Assembly: GCA_963721365.1 (NCBI GenBank)
Contig: CAVRJE010000020.1
Location: 1-64,000 of the forward strand
Direction of reading: 5' to 3'
DNA from: CAIQPS01 sp963721365
GTDB taxonomy: Bacteria; Actinomycetota; Thermoleophilia; RBG-16-64-13
Length of the DNA: 64,000 nt
In this document: positions 16,483 to 26,148 of the stretch, piece by piece
How the letters are laid out: the number at the start of each line of letters is the position of its first letter
Numbering within the stretch: the first letter of the stretch is position 1
Notes under the pieces: generated by a model
The model's database searches: none
What the model was told of the DNA's origin: nothing
The model's input: only the letters and a program-made list of their open reading frames with translations
Translations under genes and position numbers: made by a program

Positions 16483-18636
16483 ATGAGTCCAACCATGGCA
16501 CCGAACCCGCTCGATGTCGGCACCGCAGGCCGGCGTACGATCTACAGCATGTGCGGTATGTGTGCGGTCCGCTGCCCGATCGAGGTCACGGTCGAGGACG
16601 GGCAGGTAGTCTGGCTGCAGGGCAACCCTCACGACAAGGCCATCGGCGCCAGCCTCTGTGCGAAAGGCGCAGCCGGTCTGGCTTTCGAGCAGGACGACGA
16701 ACGCCCACAAACGCCTTTGATCCGCTCCGGCCCCCGCGGTGGCGGCCAATGGCGGCGGGCGTCCTGGGACGAAGCCCTCGATTACATCGCCGACAAGCTG
16801 CACGAGACGATCGAGCTCTACGATGCGCGCGGCATCGCGCTTTCCGATCGCGGTGGCTTCTTCACCGACCTGACCCGGACCTTCGTGCAGGCGCTCGGCT
16901 CGCCGAACTACTTCAACCACGACGCCGGCTGCGGCGGCAACGTCCACAACGCCTCGCGCTCGCTCTACGGCTTTGGCCACGAGGGGCTCATCCCTGATCT
17001 CGGGCGCGTGAAGCACATGGTGCTCTACGGCCGCAACGTGGTCCAATCGCTCATGGTCAAAGAGGCCAAGGCCTTCATGGCCGCGGTGGCGAACGGGATG
17101 CGGGTCACCTACATCGATCCGCGCGCCACCGTCACCGCCTGCAAGGCCACCCGCTACTGGCAGGTACGCCCTAACAGCGACTACGCGCTGAACCTGGCTA
17201 TCATCCACGAGGTCCTGAAGCAGGAGGCCTACGACAAAGACTTCGTCGGTAGCTTCGTCTCCGGCATGGACTACCTGCGCGAGGCGGTCAAGGACACGAC
17301 GCCGGAATGGCAGGAGCCCCACACCGGCCTTCCCGCCGCGCAGATCCGCGCCTTGGTGGACGAGATTTCTGCGGACCGGCCGCAGGTGATCTTCCACCCG
17401 GGCTGGATGTCGGCGCGTCACAAGCAGTCGTTCTATGTCAGCCGTTCGGCGTTGATCCTGAACGCCCTGATGGGCAACCTCGAGATCCCCGGCGGCTACA
17501 TACTGGGCAAGTCGCCCGAGTTCTACGGCCGCAAGGGCCTGAACCATCTGACGGACCGCGCACCCAAGGTCGAGGAGCCACGGGTCGACGGCGCCGGCAC
17601 CGAGAGGCCGCAGTGGGATCCGGCCATCGGCATGCTGCACCAGGCTTTCGCCGCCATCGAGACGGGGCAGCCTTACGGCATCGGCGCCTACTTCGCCTAC
17701 CGCCACGATCCTTTCACCGGATTGCCCGATCCGGAAGCGACCCGACGAGCCCTGGACAAGCTGAAGCTGCTCGTCTCCATAGACGTGCGCTACTCGGAGA
17801 CGGGCTGGTTCGCCGACGTCATCCTGCCCGAATCGACCTATCTCGAGCGGGCCAACATCCTCTGCCAGATGAACGGCCCGGTGCCGGTCTTCGCGATGCG
17901 CGACCAGGCGATCGCCCCACGCTTCGACAGCCGCCCGGCCTGGTGGATCTTCCGTGAGATCCTGCATCGCGTGGGCATCAAGGAGGTGCTCGACTTCGAG
18001 ACCATCGAGGAACTCTGGAACTATCAGCTCGATGGCACCGGCGTGACCATCGCCGAGATCCGCGAGGCGGGGTTCGTCGCCCTGGCCGATGCTCCGAAAC
18101 TCATGCCACGCGAGGCTCTCAAGTTCCCGACCCCGTCGGGCAAGATCGAGATCGACAGCGAGATCCTGAAGAAGGCAGGGCTGCCCAGCTTGCCGGCCTA
18201 CACGGCCAAAGAGGCGCCGGCGGATGACCGCTTCGTCCTTCTCTTCGGAAAGACGGCGACGCTGGCGCACGGCCAGTCTCTCAACAACCCGCTACTCAAC
18301 GAGATCGCGCCCGAACAGGTCCTCTGGATCCACCCCGACCGCGCCAGGCCTCTTGGTATCGCCGATGGCGACACCGTCGAGGTCGACGGGGGCGGGCGCT
18401 ATGTCGGAAGGCTCAAGGCCATGGTCACGCCCTGGATCCATCCCGAGGCGGTATTCATGCTGCACGGCTACGGCGCCACGGTGCCGCTCGCGACCCGCGC
18501 CTTGGGCGTAGGTGTGGCCGATCAGCGCCTCCAGACCGGCAAGCTCTACGAATTCGACCCGGCCGGCGGTGGCTGCGCGCTGACCGAGACCATCGTCCGG
18601 GTCAAGCCCGCGGTGAAAAAGGGAGGCGACAGGTGA
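16483..18636 (+). CDS. Molybdopterin (Mo/W-bisPGD) oxidoreductase catalytic subunit
   Basis: 717 residues. The N-terminal 4Fe-4S motif is YSMCGMCAVRCP (Cys24, Cys27, Cys31) with the fourth ligand Cys59 in SLCAKG. A long molybdopterin-binding body follows (HMVLYGRNVVQSLMV, VTYIDPRATVTACKATRYW), ending with a dinucleotide-binding C-terminal domain (FGKTATLAHGQSLNNPLL, LHGYGATVPLATRALGVGV). Cys150 in NHDAGCGGNVHNAS is the likely metal ligand. There is no Tat signal, so it is cytoplasmic. The layout fits the thiosulfate/polysulfide reductase and formate dehydrogenase superfamily; the substrate is undetermined. GGGAG precedes the ATG. It overlaps the next gene by GTGA. Confidence 0.85.
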   Translation: MSPTMAPNPLDVGTAGRRTIYSMCGMCAVRCPIEVTVEDGQVVWLQGNPHDKAIGASLCAKGAAGLAFEQDDERPQTPLIRSGPRGGGQWRRASWDEALDYIADKLHETIELYDARGIALSDRGGFFTDLTRTFVQALGSPNYFNHDAGCGGNVHNASRSLYGFGHEGLIPDLGRVKHMVLYGRNVVQSLMVKEAKAFMAAVANGMRVTYIDPRATVTACKATRYWQVRPNSDYALNLAIIHEVLKQEAYDKDFVGSFVSGMDYLREAVKDTTPEWQEPHTGLPAAQIRALVDEISADRPQVIFHPGWMSARHKQSFYVSRSALILNALMGNLEIPGGYILGKSPEFYGRKGLNHLTDRAPKVEEPRVDGAGTERPQWDPAIGMLHQAFAAIETGQPYGIGAYFAYRHDPFTGLPDPEATRRALDKLKLLVSIDVRYSETGWFADVILPESTYLERANILCQMNGPVPVFAMRDQAIAPRFDSRPAWWIFREILHRVGIKEVLDFETIEELWNYQLDGTGVTIAEIREAGFVALADAPKLMPREALKFPTPSGKIEIDSEILKKAGLPSLPAYTAKEAPADDRFVLLFGKTATLAHGQSLNNPLLNEIAPEQVLWIHPDRARPLGIADGDTVEVDGGGRYVGRLKAMVTPWIHPEAVFMLHGYGATVPLATRALGVGVADQRLQTGKLYEFDPAGGGCALTETIVRVKPAVKKGGDR

Positions 18637-19145
18637 GCACCTACACCCTCCGCCACGACGAAGCGAACTGCATCGGCTGCCAGGCCTGCGAAGTGCACTG
18701 CAAGACCAACAAGGGCCTCGGCCCCGGACCGGCTCCGTGCAAGATCGTCTTTGTCGGCCCGGTGGACGTCGCCGGACAGCCGCGCCTTCGCCTCGTCTTC
18801 ATGCCCTGCTTCCACTGTGAGGAGCCCTGGTGCGTCAAGGCCTGCCCCACAGGCGCGATGCAACGTCGCGAGAAGGACGGCATCGTGTTTGTGGACTCCA
18901 GCATCTGCATCGGATGCAAGAGCTGCATGGCCGCCTGCCCCTGGGGTACCCCCCAGTGGGATCCGGCCACGCGCAAGGTGGTCAAGTGTGACTACTGCAA
19001 GGATCGCCTCGAGGCCGGGGGCGAGCCGGCCTGCGTAACGAAGTGCGTAACCGGGTGCCTGTCCTTCGGCGCCAACGAAGAGCCCGATCCGCGCCGCGAG
19101 CGTTACGCTCACTACATCGTGGCCGAGCCGCTGGGTAGCGGTTAG
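18633..19145 (+). CDS. 4Fe-4S ferredoxin-type electron transfer subunit
   Basis: 170 residues with four cysteine clusters: NCIGCQACEVHC, CFHCEEPWCVKACP, ICIGCKSCMAACPWG and KCDYCKDR...CVTKC. This is the four-cluster DmsB/PhsB/FdhB-type subunit that passes electrons from a molybdopterin enzyme. The GTG start overlaps the upstream stop, implying translational coupling. There is no membrane-anchor gene in the operon, so electrons probably go to the soluble flavoprotein encoded next. Confidence 0.85.
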   Translation: MSTYTLRHDEANCIGCQACEVHCKTNKGLGPGPAPCKIVFVGPVDVAGQPRLRLVFMPCFHCEEPWCVKACPTGAMQRREKDGIVFVDSSICIGCKSCMAACPWGTPQWDPATRKVVKCDYCKDRLEAGGEPACVTKCVTGCLSFGANEEPDPRRERYAHYIVAEPLGSG

Positions 19146-19154
19146 GGAGGAGCC

Positions 19155-22145
19155 ATGAGCGACCTCCAGATGCTGCCGGCGTGGCTCGACATCGGCGCCG
19201 CTGCCCTGGCCGGCTCCGTGCCGCCGGCGAAGACCATCACCGACGCGCTGCCGGGTTTTGCCCAAGCCCAGTCTCTGACGCCTCTGCAGCGGCTGCAGCG
19301 CGTGCAAGAGTCGGGCCTTTCGGAGTGCAGCGGTGCGGGCGAACCGATCTATGTGGCATGGCGCCAATTCCTCCGCAGCCGTGGCTCTTCGGCTCTGGTG
19401 ATCGACGCGACCGGCCTTGACCCACGGGCGCGGGGAACGGCCGCCGTGCTCGACGGCGCTCCCTGGCTGCTGGCGGAGGGCATTCTGCTCGCGGTCGGCC
19501 TGCGCGACAGCCGAACGATCGAGCTGCGGCTTCCGGTCGAACTGAACGGCCACGAGGCAGCCCTTCTGAACGTGGTCGATGCCATTCGTTCGCTCGCGCA
19601 GGTCGCAGGCCCAGGCCGGCGGATCGAGGTGCTGCGTAACAGCCGGCCGAGTTGCTGGGGGGAAAGACCTACCGGCGATGGGTCGCGGCTGATACACACG
19701 CCGGAGACCTGGTGCCGGATCGCCCTGCTCTTCGCGGGCGCCACGGACCTCGATAGGTCGTTGCTCACGCTTCGGCGGGGCATGAAGCAGCGCGGCCTGG
19801 TCGAGCTCGAGCGTCCCGGGAACCTGCGGCACCAGGTCGACGACTGGGGCGGCGGCGTCGAGGTGGAAAGCCAGGACCCGGTGCTCGTCTTCGACGACGG
19901 CTTGGGTGGCTTCCTTCCTCTGTCCAAAGCCGACCTCTCATGCGAGCCGCTCTCGTTCGCATTCGCAGGCATCATCCCGGCACCGTCCAGCCTGATGGTG
20001 ATGGCCGAAGGCGCATGCATGCTCCGGCAGGCCAAGCGTGCTCTCTACCGCCATTGGCTGCTCGCCGACGCCGAAGTGCCGGCGGTCCGCGGTCTGCTGG
20101 CGCGCGCCGCGCGCTTGGCGGGCGAGATCACTCTCGGCCGAGGTGAGCCGGCGCATCTCGCCGCGCTCGACGAGATCGCGCTCGATCTCCTCACTCAGGG
20201 GCTGGGGGCCGCCTGGCCGCTGGGCAGTTCTCTGCGCTATTACCGCGAGCAGTGGGAGAGTCACGTGCGGCGTGAATCCTGCCCGGAAGGCCTCTGCTTG
20301 GTTCGCAATCCCGCGCCTTGCCACTACACGTGTCCGGCCAACATCGACATCCCGAGCTTCATGGCTCACATCGGTCACGGCGACTACGGGTCGGCCATCG
20401 AAGTCATCAGGCGCGACAATCCCCTCCCGCTCACCTGCGGCCTGGTCTGTCCGGCGACCTGCGAATCCGCCTGCGTTCGAGGGGGAAGCAACGGTGCGGT
20501 GTTCATCCGGCCGATGAAGACTAAAGCGGCCGAACACTGCCTCGCCGACGGCGGATACCCAAAGCCCGAACTGGCGCCCGACACGGGCAAGCGGGTCGGC
20601 ATCGTCGGATCCGGTCCCGCCGGTCTCACTGCTGCCTACTACCTGCGCCGTCTCGGTCATGAAGTCGAGGTCGTCGAGGCTCAGGAAAAGGCCGGCGGAA
20701 TGCTGCGCTACGGCATCCCGGCCTACCGTCTGCCGCCGGATCTCCTCGAACAGGAGCTCGACCAGATCCGGGCGCTGGGTGTTACGATCCGCACCGGCTT
20801 CAAGGTCGACAGCCTCGATGCCTTCCGCAAAGACTACGACGCCGTGTTTCTCGGCCTAGGCACGCAGCGGTCGCGCCATATCTCGATCGAGGGTGTTGAG
20901 CAGTCCTTCGTCCTCGGCGGCATCGACTTCCTCCGGGCCGTTCGTAGCGGCGACCCGGTCCGGGTCGGGCCGCGGGTGGTGGTCGTCGGCGGCGGCAACG
21001 TCGCCATCGACGTCGCCCTGACCGCCCTTCGACAGGGCGCGAAGCACGTCGACATGGTCTCCCTCGAGAATCGCCGTGAAATGCCGGCCAGCCCGCACGA
21101 GATCGAGACGGCGGTCGCCGAAGGAGTGCAACTGCACCCCGGCTGGGGCCCGGTGAGCGTCGATGAGGACGGCGAGGTCACCTTCCAGTTCTGCGAGCAG
21201 ACCCGCGACGAGGACGGCCGCTTCGATCCCAAGTTCGACACCTCCCGCCTGCTCAAGCTGGACGCCGATCACGTGATCCTGGCCGTCGGCCAGGGGACGG
21301 ACTTGAGCATGCTCGAGGGCACCGGGATCGAGAACACGCGGGGCTTCATCGTCACCGACCCGGGAACCCTGATGACCGCGGTACCCGGCGTCTTCGCGGG
21401 CGGCGACGTGGAGCACGGCCCCCGAACGGCCGTGGAGGCGATCCGCTCCGGAAAGATCGCCGCGGCCTCCATCGATGCCTGGCTGCGCGGGGTGGAAATG
21501 GACGCAGCCATCGGGAAGCCGGAACGCCGCGCTGAGGTAGTGCCCCTTGCCGTCGACGCAGTTGATCGCACTGGTCTCCGCCGCGCTGCGATGCGGGAAA
21601 GGAGCGTCGAAGAGACTCTCGGCGAGGGCAGGTACGTTCAGATCGAGGAGGGTCTTTCCGACGAGATGGCGCACGACGAGGCCCGCCGCTGCCTCCGCTG
21701 CGACCTTTGCATCGGCTGTGGGCTCTGTATGGCCGCCTGCAGCGAGATGGGTGTCGACGCTCTGCGTATGGCCGACACGCCCGCGGGCCGACTCGCCTAC
21801 TTCGATTTCACCCGGCCGGCCGAATTGTGCATCGGGTGTGGCGCCTGCACGCAGGTCTGCCCGACAGGCGCGATCTCGCTCGAGGATACGGATGGGATGC
21901 GGCGCACGCTCATCACGGGGACCGTCGTGCGCGAACAGCCGCTCTTGGCCTGCAGCGAGTGCGGCGCGCCGACGCGGACGGCGGCTCACCGGGAATTCAT
22001 CCGCCACCGCCTACCGGACCACATGGCAGCCCCCCTGGATCGCGAGCTCTGCCCATCGTGCGCGCGCCGGCGGGCCGATCGTCCCTCCGTGAACGACTCG
22101 CGAAACGTCTCCGCTTCGGAGGGTGAAGATGGCAGAGAAGACTGA
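19155..22145 (+). CDS. Degenerate NuoF-like module fused to GltD-type FAD/NAD(P)H oxidoreductase with ferredoxin domain
   Basis: 996 residues, intact. Residues about 1-385 align by pattern with NuoF/HydB: the order from GIIPAPSSLMVMAEGACMLR through RLAGEITLGRGEPAHLAALD to SLRYYREQWESHVRRESCPE matches the NuoF C-terminal domain. However, the FMN/NADH glycine motifs and the 4Fe-4S cysteines are gone. Next comes a GltD N-terminal Fe-S region (PAPCHYTCPANIDIPSF, CGLVCPATCESACVRGG). FAD (VGIVGSGPAGLTAAYYLRRL) and NAD(P)H (VVVVGGGNVAIDVALTALRQ) Rossmann motifs follow. The C-terminus carries two 4Fe-4S motifs (CDLCIGCGLCMAACS, CIGCGACTQVCP). It probably links the molybdopterin enzyme to NAD(P)H. The architecture parallels HydB at 48235-51318. 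Confidence 0.8.
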   Translation: MSDLQMLPAWLDIGAAALAGSVPPAKTITDALPGFAQAQSLTPLQRLQRVQESGLSECSGAGEPIYVAWRQFLRSRGSSALVIDATGLDPRARGTAAVLDGAPWLLAEGILLAVGLRDSRTIELRLPVELNGHEAALLNVVDAIRSLAQVAGPGRRIEVLRNSRPSCWGERPTGDGSRLIHTPETWCRIALLFAGATDLDRSLLTLRRGMKQRGLVELERPGNLRHQVDDWGGGVEVESQDPVLVFDDGLGGFLPLSKADLSCEPLSFAFAGIIPAPSSLMVMAEGACMLRQAKRALYRHWLLADAEVPAVRGLLARAARLAGEITLGRGEPAHLAALDEIALDLLTQGLGAAWPLGSSLRYYREQWESHVRRESCPEGLCLVRNPAPCHYTCPANIDIPSFMAHIGHGDYGSAIEVIRRDNPLPLTCGLVCPATCESACVRGGSNGAVFIRPMKTKAAEHCLADGGYPKPELAPDTGKRVGIVGSGPAGLTAAYYLRRLGHEVEVVEAQEKAGGMLRYGIPAYRLPPDLLEQELDQIRALGVTIRTGFKVDSLDAFRKDYDAVFLGLGTQRSRHISIEGVEQSFVLGGIDFLRAVRSGDPVRVGPRVVVVGGGNVAIDVALTALRQGAKHVDMVSLENRREMPASPHEIETAVAEGVQLHPGWGPVSVDEDGEVTFQFCEQTRDEDGRFDPKFDTSRLLKLDADHVILAVGQGTDLSMLEGTGIENTRGFIVTDPGTLMTAVPGVFAGGDVEHGPRTAVEAIRSGKIAAASIDAWLRGVEMDAAIGKPERRAEVVPLAVDAVDRTGLRRAAMRERSVEETLGEGRYVQIEEGLSDEMAHDEARRCLRCDLCIGCGLCMAACSEMGVDALRMADTPAGRLAYFDFTRPAELCIGCGACTQVCPTGAISLEDTDGMRRTLITGTVVREQPLLACSECGAPTRTAAHREFIRHRLPDHMAAPLDRELCPSCARRRADRPSVNDSRNVSASEGEDGRED

Positions 22146-23070
22146 GCGAGGCAGCGCGGCGGTCGCCTGCACGACCGAACAGACCCACCTCGGTGAGGGA
22201 GTGCGTTGGGATGACCGGCGCTCTGAGCTGTTGCGAGTGGACATCCTCGCCGGGCGGGTCTACCGCGACCAGGTCCAGGACGACGGTGCCCTGGTCGCCG
22301 TACGCACGTACGAACTGCCCTGGACTGTCGGGATGATCGCCCCCATCGAGGGGGACGGCGGGTGGCTGCTCGGCGCCGGCCGCGGCTTCGTCTACCTGGC
22401 GCCCGACGGCACTCATCGGACCATCGCCGAGGTCTCCCCGGTCGCGACCCGGATGAACGACGGCGCCTGCGATCCGCAGGGCCGGTTCTGGGCCGGGACC
22501 CTGGCTGACGATCACCACGCAGGAGGTGGCGCGCTCTACCGGCTGGACCAGGCTGGCCGGACCGAGCAGGTGCTCGACGGCATGACGATTCCCAACGGGG
22601 TGGGCTGGAGCCCAGATGGGCAGACCATGTACCTGGTGGACAGTGGTCCGCGAGTCGTCCACGCTTTCACGTTCGACCCCGAACGCGGCACCATCTCCGC
22701 TGGACGGATCCTCATCACCGTGGCCGAGGACGTCGGCTCGCCGGATGGCATGACGGTGGACGCCGCCGGTGACCTCTGGGTGGCGATCTATGGCGGAGGG
22801 CAGGTGCGGCGCTTCTCCCCCGATGGTGTGCTGATCGAGGTGCTCACCGTCCCGGCCCGGCAAAGCACGTGCTGTGCGTTCGCCGGCTTGGGCCTCCGCC
22901 GGCTGTACGTCACCACGGCCACCGAGAACTGGACCGATGAGCAACGCAGGGCCGAACCGGCTGCCGGGCTGGTCTACCGCCTGGACACCGATGCCACCGG
23001 CCGCCCGGCCGCTCCCTTCCGCCCCGACCCCACGTGGTGGGAGGAGTTCACGTTGCGAGGAGCTGAGTGA
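22129..23070 (+). CDS. SMP-30/gluconolactonase/LRE-like protein
   Basis: 313 residues from the ATG preceded by GGAGG with a six-base spacer; it overlaps the upstream gene by 17 bases. The six-bladed propeller signatures of SMP-30 are present: HLGEGVRWD (metal Glu), MNDGACDPQGRFWAGT (Asn), TIPNGVGWSPDGQTMYLVDS (Asn, Asp) and SPDGMTVDAAGDLWVA (Asp). The family hydrolyses sugar lactones with a divalent metal. With glucose dehydrogenase 3 kb downstream, hydrolysis of gluconolactone to gluconate is the most reasonable role. Confidence 0.85.
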   Translation: MAEKTERGSAAVACTTEQTHLGEGVRWDDRRSELLRVDILAGRVYRDQVQDDGALVAVRTYELPWTVGMIAPIEGDGGWLLGAGRGFVYLAPDGTHRTIAEVSPVATRMNDGACDPQGRFWAGTLADDHHAGGGALYRLDQAGRTEQVLDGMTIPNGVGWSPDGQTMYLVDSGPRVVHAFTFDPERGTISAGRILITVAEDVGSPDGMTVDAAGDLWVAIYGGGQVRRFSPDGVLIEVLTVPARQSTCCAFAGLGLRRLYVTTATENWTDEQRRAEPAAGLVYRLDTDATGRPAAPFRPDPTWWEEFTLRGAE

Positions 23071-23421
23071 ATGCCCCGAGCTGACAAAGAACTCAGTGCC
23101 GGCGTCGGCTACGAGCGGGCGCCGGTCCCGCTGCAGATCACGACAGCCCCTGCGGCGCTTTCGACGGACGAGGAGTTGGTGCTGCATGCGCTCCTCGCCT
23201 GTGAAACAGGGAGAACCGCTGGGCAACTGGCGGCGGGATCCGGCCTGACCAGAGAACAGGTGGCGAACGCGCTGCAGGACCTGCGCGCCAAAGGTCTGGT
23301 CACCTGCCTGAACACCGTGGTGGCGAGCTACGCCGCACGCTTCCCCGGCATCAGAGTTTCGGAGGGTCCGCCTCGAACGGTGCTTACGGATTTCGGAGAG
23401 GATCAAGATGGCAACGTCTGA
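23071..23421 (+). CDS. Winged-helix DNA-binding protein, second copy
   Basis: 116 residues, starting on the base after the SMP-30 stop. It shares the domain and C-terminal motif of the gene at 3550-3843: SDEELVLHALLACE-like helix, TAGQLAAGSGLTREQVANAL recognition region, LRAKGLVTCLNTVVASYAAR. Its 3' end overlaps the glucosidase start by 14 bases, so it is translationally linked to that gene. It is probably the local regulator of the sugar operon; no operator could be identified. Confidence 0.65.
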   Translation: MPRADKELSAGVGYERAPVPLQITTAPAALSTDEELVLHALLACETGRTAGQLAAGSGLTREQVANALQDLRAKGLVTCLNTVVASYAARFPGIRVSEGPPRTVLTDFGEDQDGNV

Positions 23422-26117
23422 CATGAACGCCGAGCAGAAACGACTCGCTGAAGCCCGGACCGGGACACTGTGGAAGAAGTGGGGACCCTATCTCAGCGAG
23501 CGCCAGTGGGGCACGGTACGCGAGGACTATAGCGCCGACGGGGATGCGTGGAACTACTTCACGCACGATCAGGCCCGCTCCCGCGCCTACCGTTCCGGCG
23601 AGGATGGGCTGGCCGGCTTCTCCGACGAGAACCAGCTGCTTTGTTTTGCCCTAGCGCTGTGGAACGGCCAGGACCCGATCATCAAGGAGAGGCTTTTCGG
23701 CCTGACCGGCGCCGAGGGCAACCACGGCGAAGACGTCAAGGAGTACTACTACTACCTGGACTCGACGCCCACCCACTCCTACATGAAGTGGCTCTACAAG
23801 TACCCGCAGCTGGCCTACCCCTATGACGATCTGATCCAGACCAACGGCACCCGCTCGAAGCTGGAGCCGGAGTACGAACTGCTCGATACCGGCGTCTTCG
23901 CGGAAGACCGCTACTTCGACGTCTTCATGGAGTACGCCAAGGCCGCTCCCGAAGACATACTCATTCGCATCACGGTCGAGAACCGCGGTCCGGAGGCGGC
24001 CACCCTGCACGTCCTGCCCACGCTCTGGTTCCGCAACACCTGGAGTTGGTCACCTGACGTGACGAAGCCCGAGCTGCATACAGTCCGCGCCAGGAAGGGC
24101 GCGAAGACGGTCGCGGCTTCTCACCCCGTTCTCGGCGCGCGTTGGCTATGCGTTGAAGGAGATGTGCCCCTGCTCTTCACCGAGAACGAGACCAACAACG
24201 AGCGGCTCTTCGGCGCCGCGAACTCTGGGGACTTCGTCAAGGACGGCATCAACGACCATGTCGTCCATGGGCGGCAGGAGACGGTCAACCCGGCCGGCAC
24301 CGGCACCAAGGTGGCCGCTCATCACGCCCTGCAAATTGCGTCCGGAGGGAAAACGGTCCTGCGTCTTCGACTGACCGACTCTGCCCCCGGAGCCTCCAAG
24401 GATGTCTTCGCCGGGTTCGAGGAGACGTTCGAATCACGCCGGAGCGAGGCCGACGAGTTCTATCGCGCGCTCACCCCCTCTTCGGTCAGCGAAGACGAAG
24501 CCCTGGTCATGCGACAGGCCCTCGCCGGGATGCTGTGGTCCAAGCAGTACTTCCTGTTCGAGGCCGACACGTGGATCAAGGACCACGGCGGTGACCCGTT
24601 CTCTCCGGCGAGCGGTCCCACTCGAAACCGCGAATGGGGTCACATGGTCAACAACAACGTCATGTCGATGCCCGACAAGTGGGAGTACCCCTGGTACGCG
24701 GCTTGGGACCTGGCCTTCCACGCGGTCGCACTCGCTTCGGTCGACATCGACTTCGCCAAGCAGCAACTCGACCTGATGCTTTCGCAGTGGTACCTGCACC
24801 CCAACGGCCAGATCCCCGCCTACGAGTGGAACTTCAGCGACGTGAACCCGCCGGTGCACGCCTGGGCCACACTCTGGGTGTACCGCATGGAGCAGGCAGC
24901 GCGGGGCGAGGGGGACCTGGACTTTCTCAAGCGCTCCTTCGGTAGGCTCCTGGCAAACTTCACCTGGTGGGTGAACCGCAAGGACCGGTTCGGGAACAAC
25001 GTGTTTCAGGGCGGCTTTCTCGGTCTCGACAACATCGGGGTGTTCGATCGATCCGCCCCGCTACCGACCGGGGGATACCTCGACCAGGCCGACGGTACGG
25101 CCTGGATGGCGCTCTTTAGCCAAAACATGCTTGAGTTGGCCATCGAGATCGCGGCGTACGACCCGAGCTACGAGACCTTCGCCGAGAAGTTCCTCGACCA
25201 CTTTCTCTGGATCGGCCACGCCGTGGGTCACGTCGGCTCTGACGGCCTGTGGGACGAGGAGGACGGCTTCTTCTACGATCTATTGATGCTCCCGGATGGC
25301 AGTGCGACCCGTCTCAAGGTACGCTCCATGGTCGGCCTCTTGCCGCTCTGCGCCACCACTATGATCGAGCCCTGGCAGCGCGAGCGGGTGCCGAAAGTCA
25401 TGGAACTATTCGCCGAGCGGATCCGCCGGATGCCGGAGCTCGAAGCCAATGTCTTCAGTGGGCGCGGGCTACGCCGATCGCAGCTTGATGGCCCTGGTGG
25501 ACCCTGTCCGCCTGCGGCGCATCCTCACGATCATGCTCGATGAGAACGAGTTCCTGAGTCCCCACGGGATCCGGGCGCTTTCGCGCTACCACCTTGATCA
25601 TCCGTACGTATTTGAGGCCGGTGGCAGGGACTACTCGGTGAACTACGTGCCGGCGGATTCCGACTCGGGGATGTTCGGCGGCAACTCCAATTGGCGCGGT
25701 CCAGTGTGGATGCCGGTCAACATGCTTATCGTCCGCGCGCTTGTCAGTCTCTACGGCTTCCATGGAGACGATTTCAAGGTCGAATGCCCCACCGGCTCCG
25801 GTCGGCAGATGAACCTCTTCGACGTGGCCAAGGAGATCGCAAGGCGGCTCACGAGCATCTTCTTGCTTGACGAGAACGGGCGAAGGCCTGTGTTCGGCGG
25901 CGCAGAGAAGTTCGAGGGCCCGCACTGGCGCGACCACATTCTCTTCTACGAGTACTTCCACGGGGACAACGGGGCCGGCATCGGAGCAAGCCACCAGACC
26001 GGCTGGACCGGCTTGGCAGCCACGCTCATCGATCTCTTCGCGACTGTCGACGAATCGAAGTTCCTAGATGTGGGCAAGAAGGCGGCGTTCGACCCGAATG
26101 TGGCCTCGCCGCGATAA
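23408..26117 (+). CDS. MGH1/GH63-like glucosidase, one frameshift
   Basis: About 900 residues. The frame reads without break to about 25480 and continues one base shifted (LMALVDPVRLRRILTIMLDE), ending at 26117. Landmarks are KKWGPYLSERQWGTVREDYS, KEYYYYLDSTPTHSYMKWLY, MSMPDKWEYPWYAAWDLAFH, AYEWNFSDVNPPVHAW, NSNWRGPVWMPVNML and YEYFHGDNGAGIGASHQTGW. Length and order match the cytosolic (alpha/alpha)6-barrel glucosidases of the MGH1/GH63 group, which act on alpha-glucosides or glucosylglycerate; the acidic FSDVNPP and EYFHGDNG regions hold likely catalytic residues. GAGG lies six bases before the ATG. The single shift could be a sequence error or a real lesion. Confidence 0.8.
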
Positions 26118-26148
26118 CGCTGAACGAATCAAACAAAGGAGGCATCCG

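Noticed and set aside
16291..18270. 659-codon minus-strand frame opposite the molybdopterin enzyme
   Set aside because: Shadow of a motif-complete gene with its own ribosome binding site.
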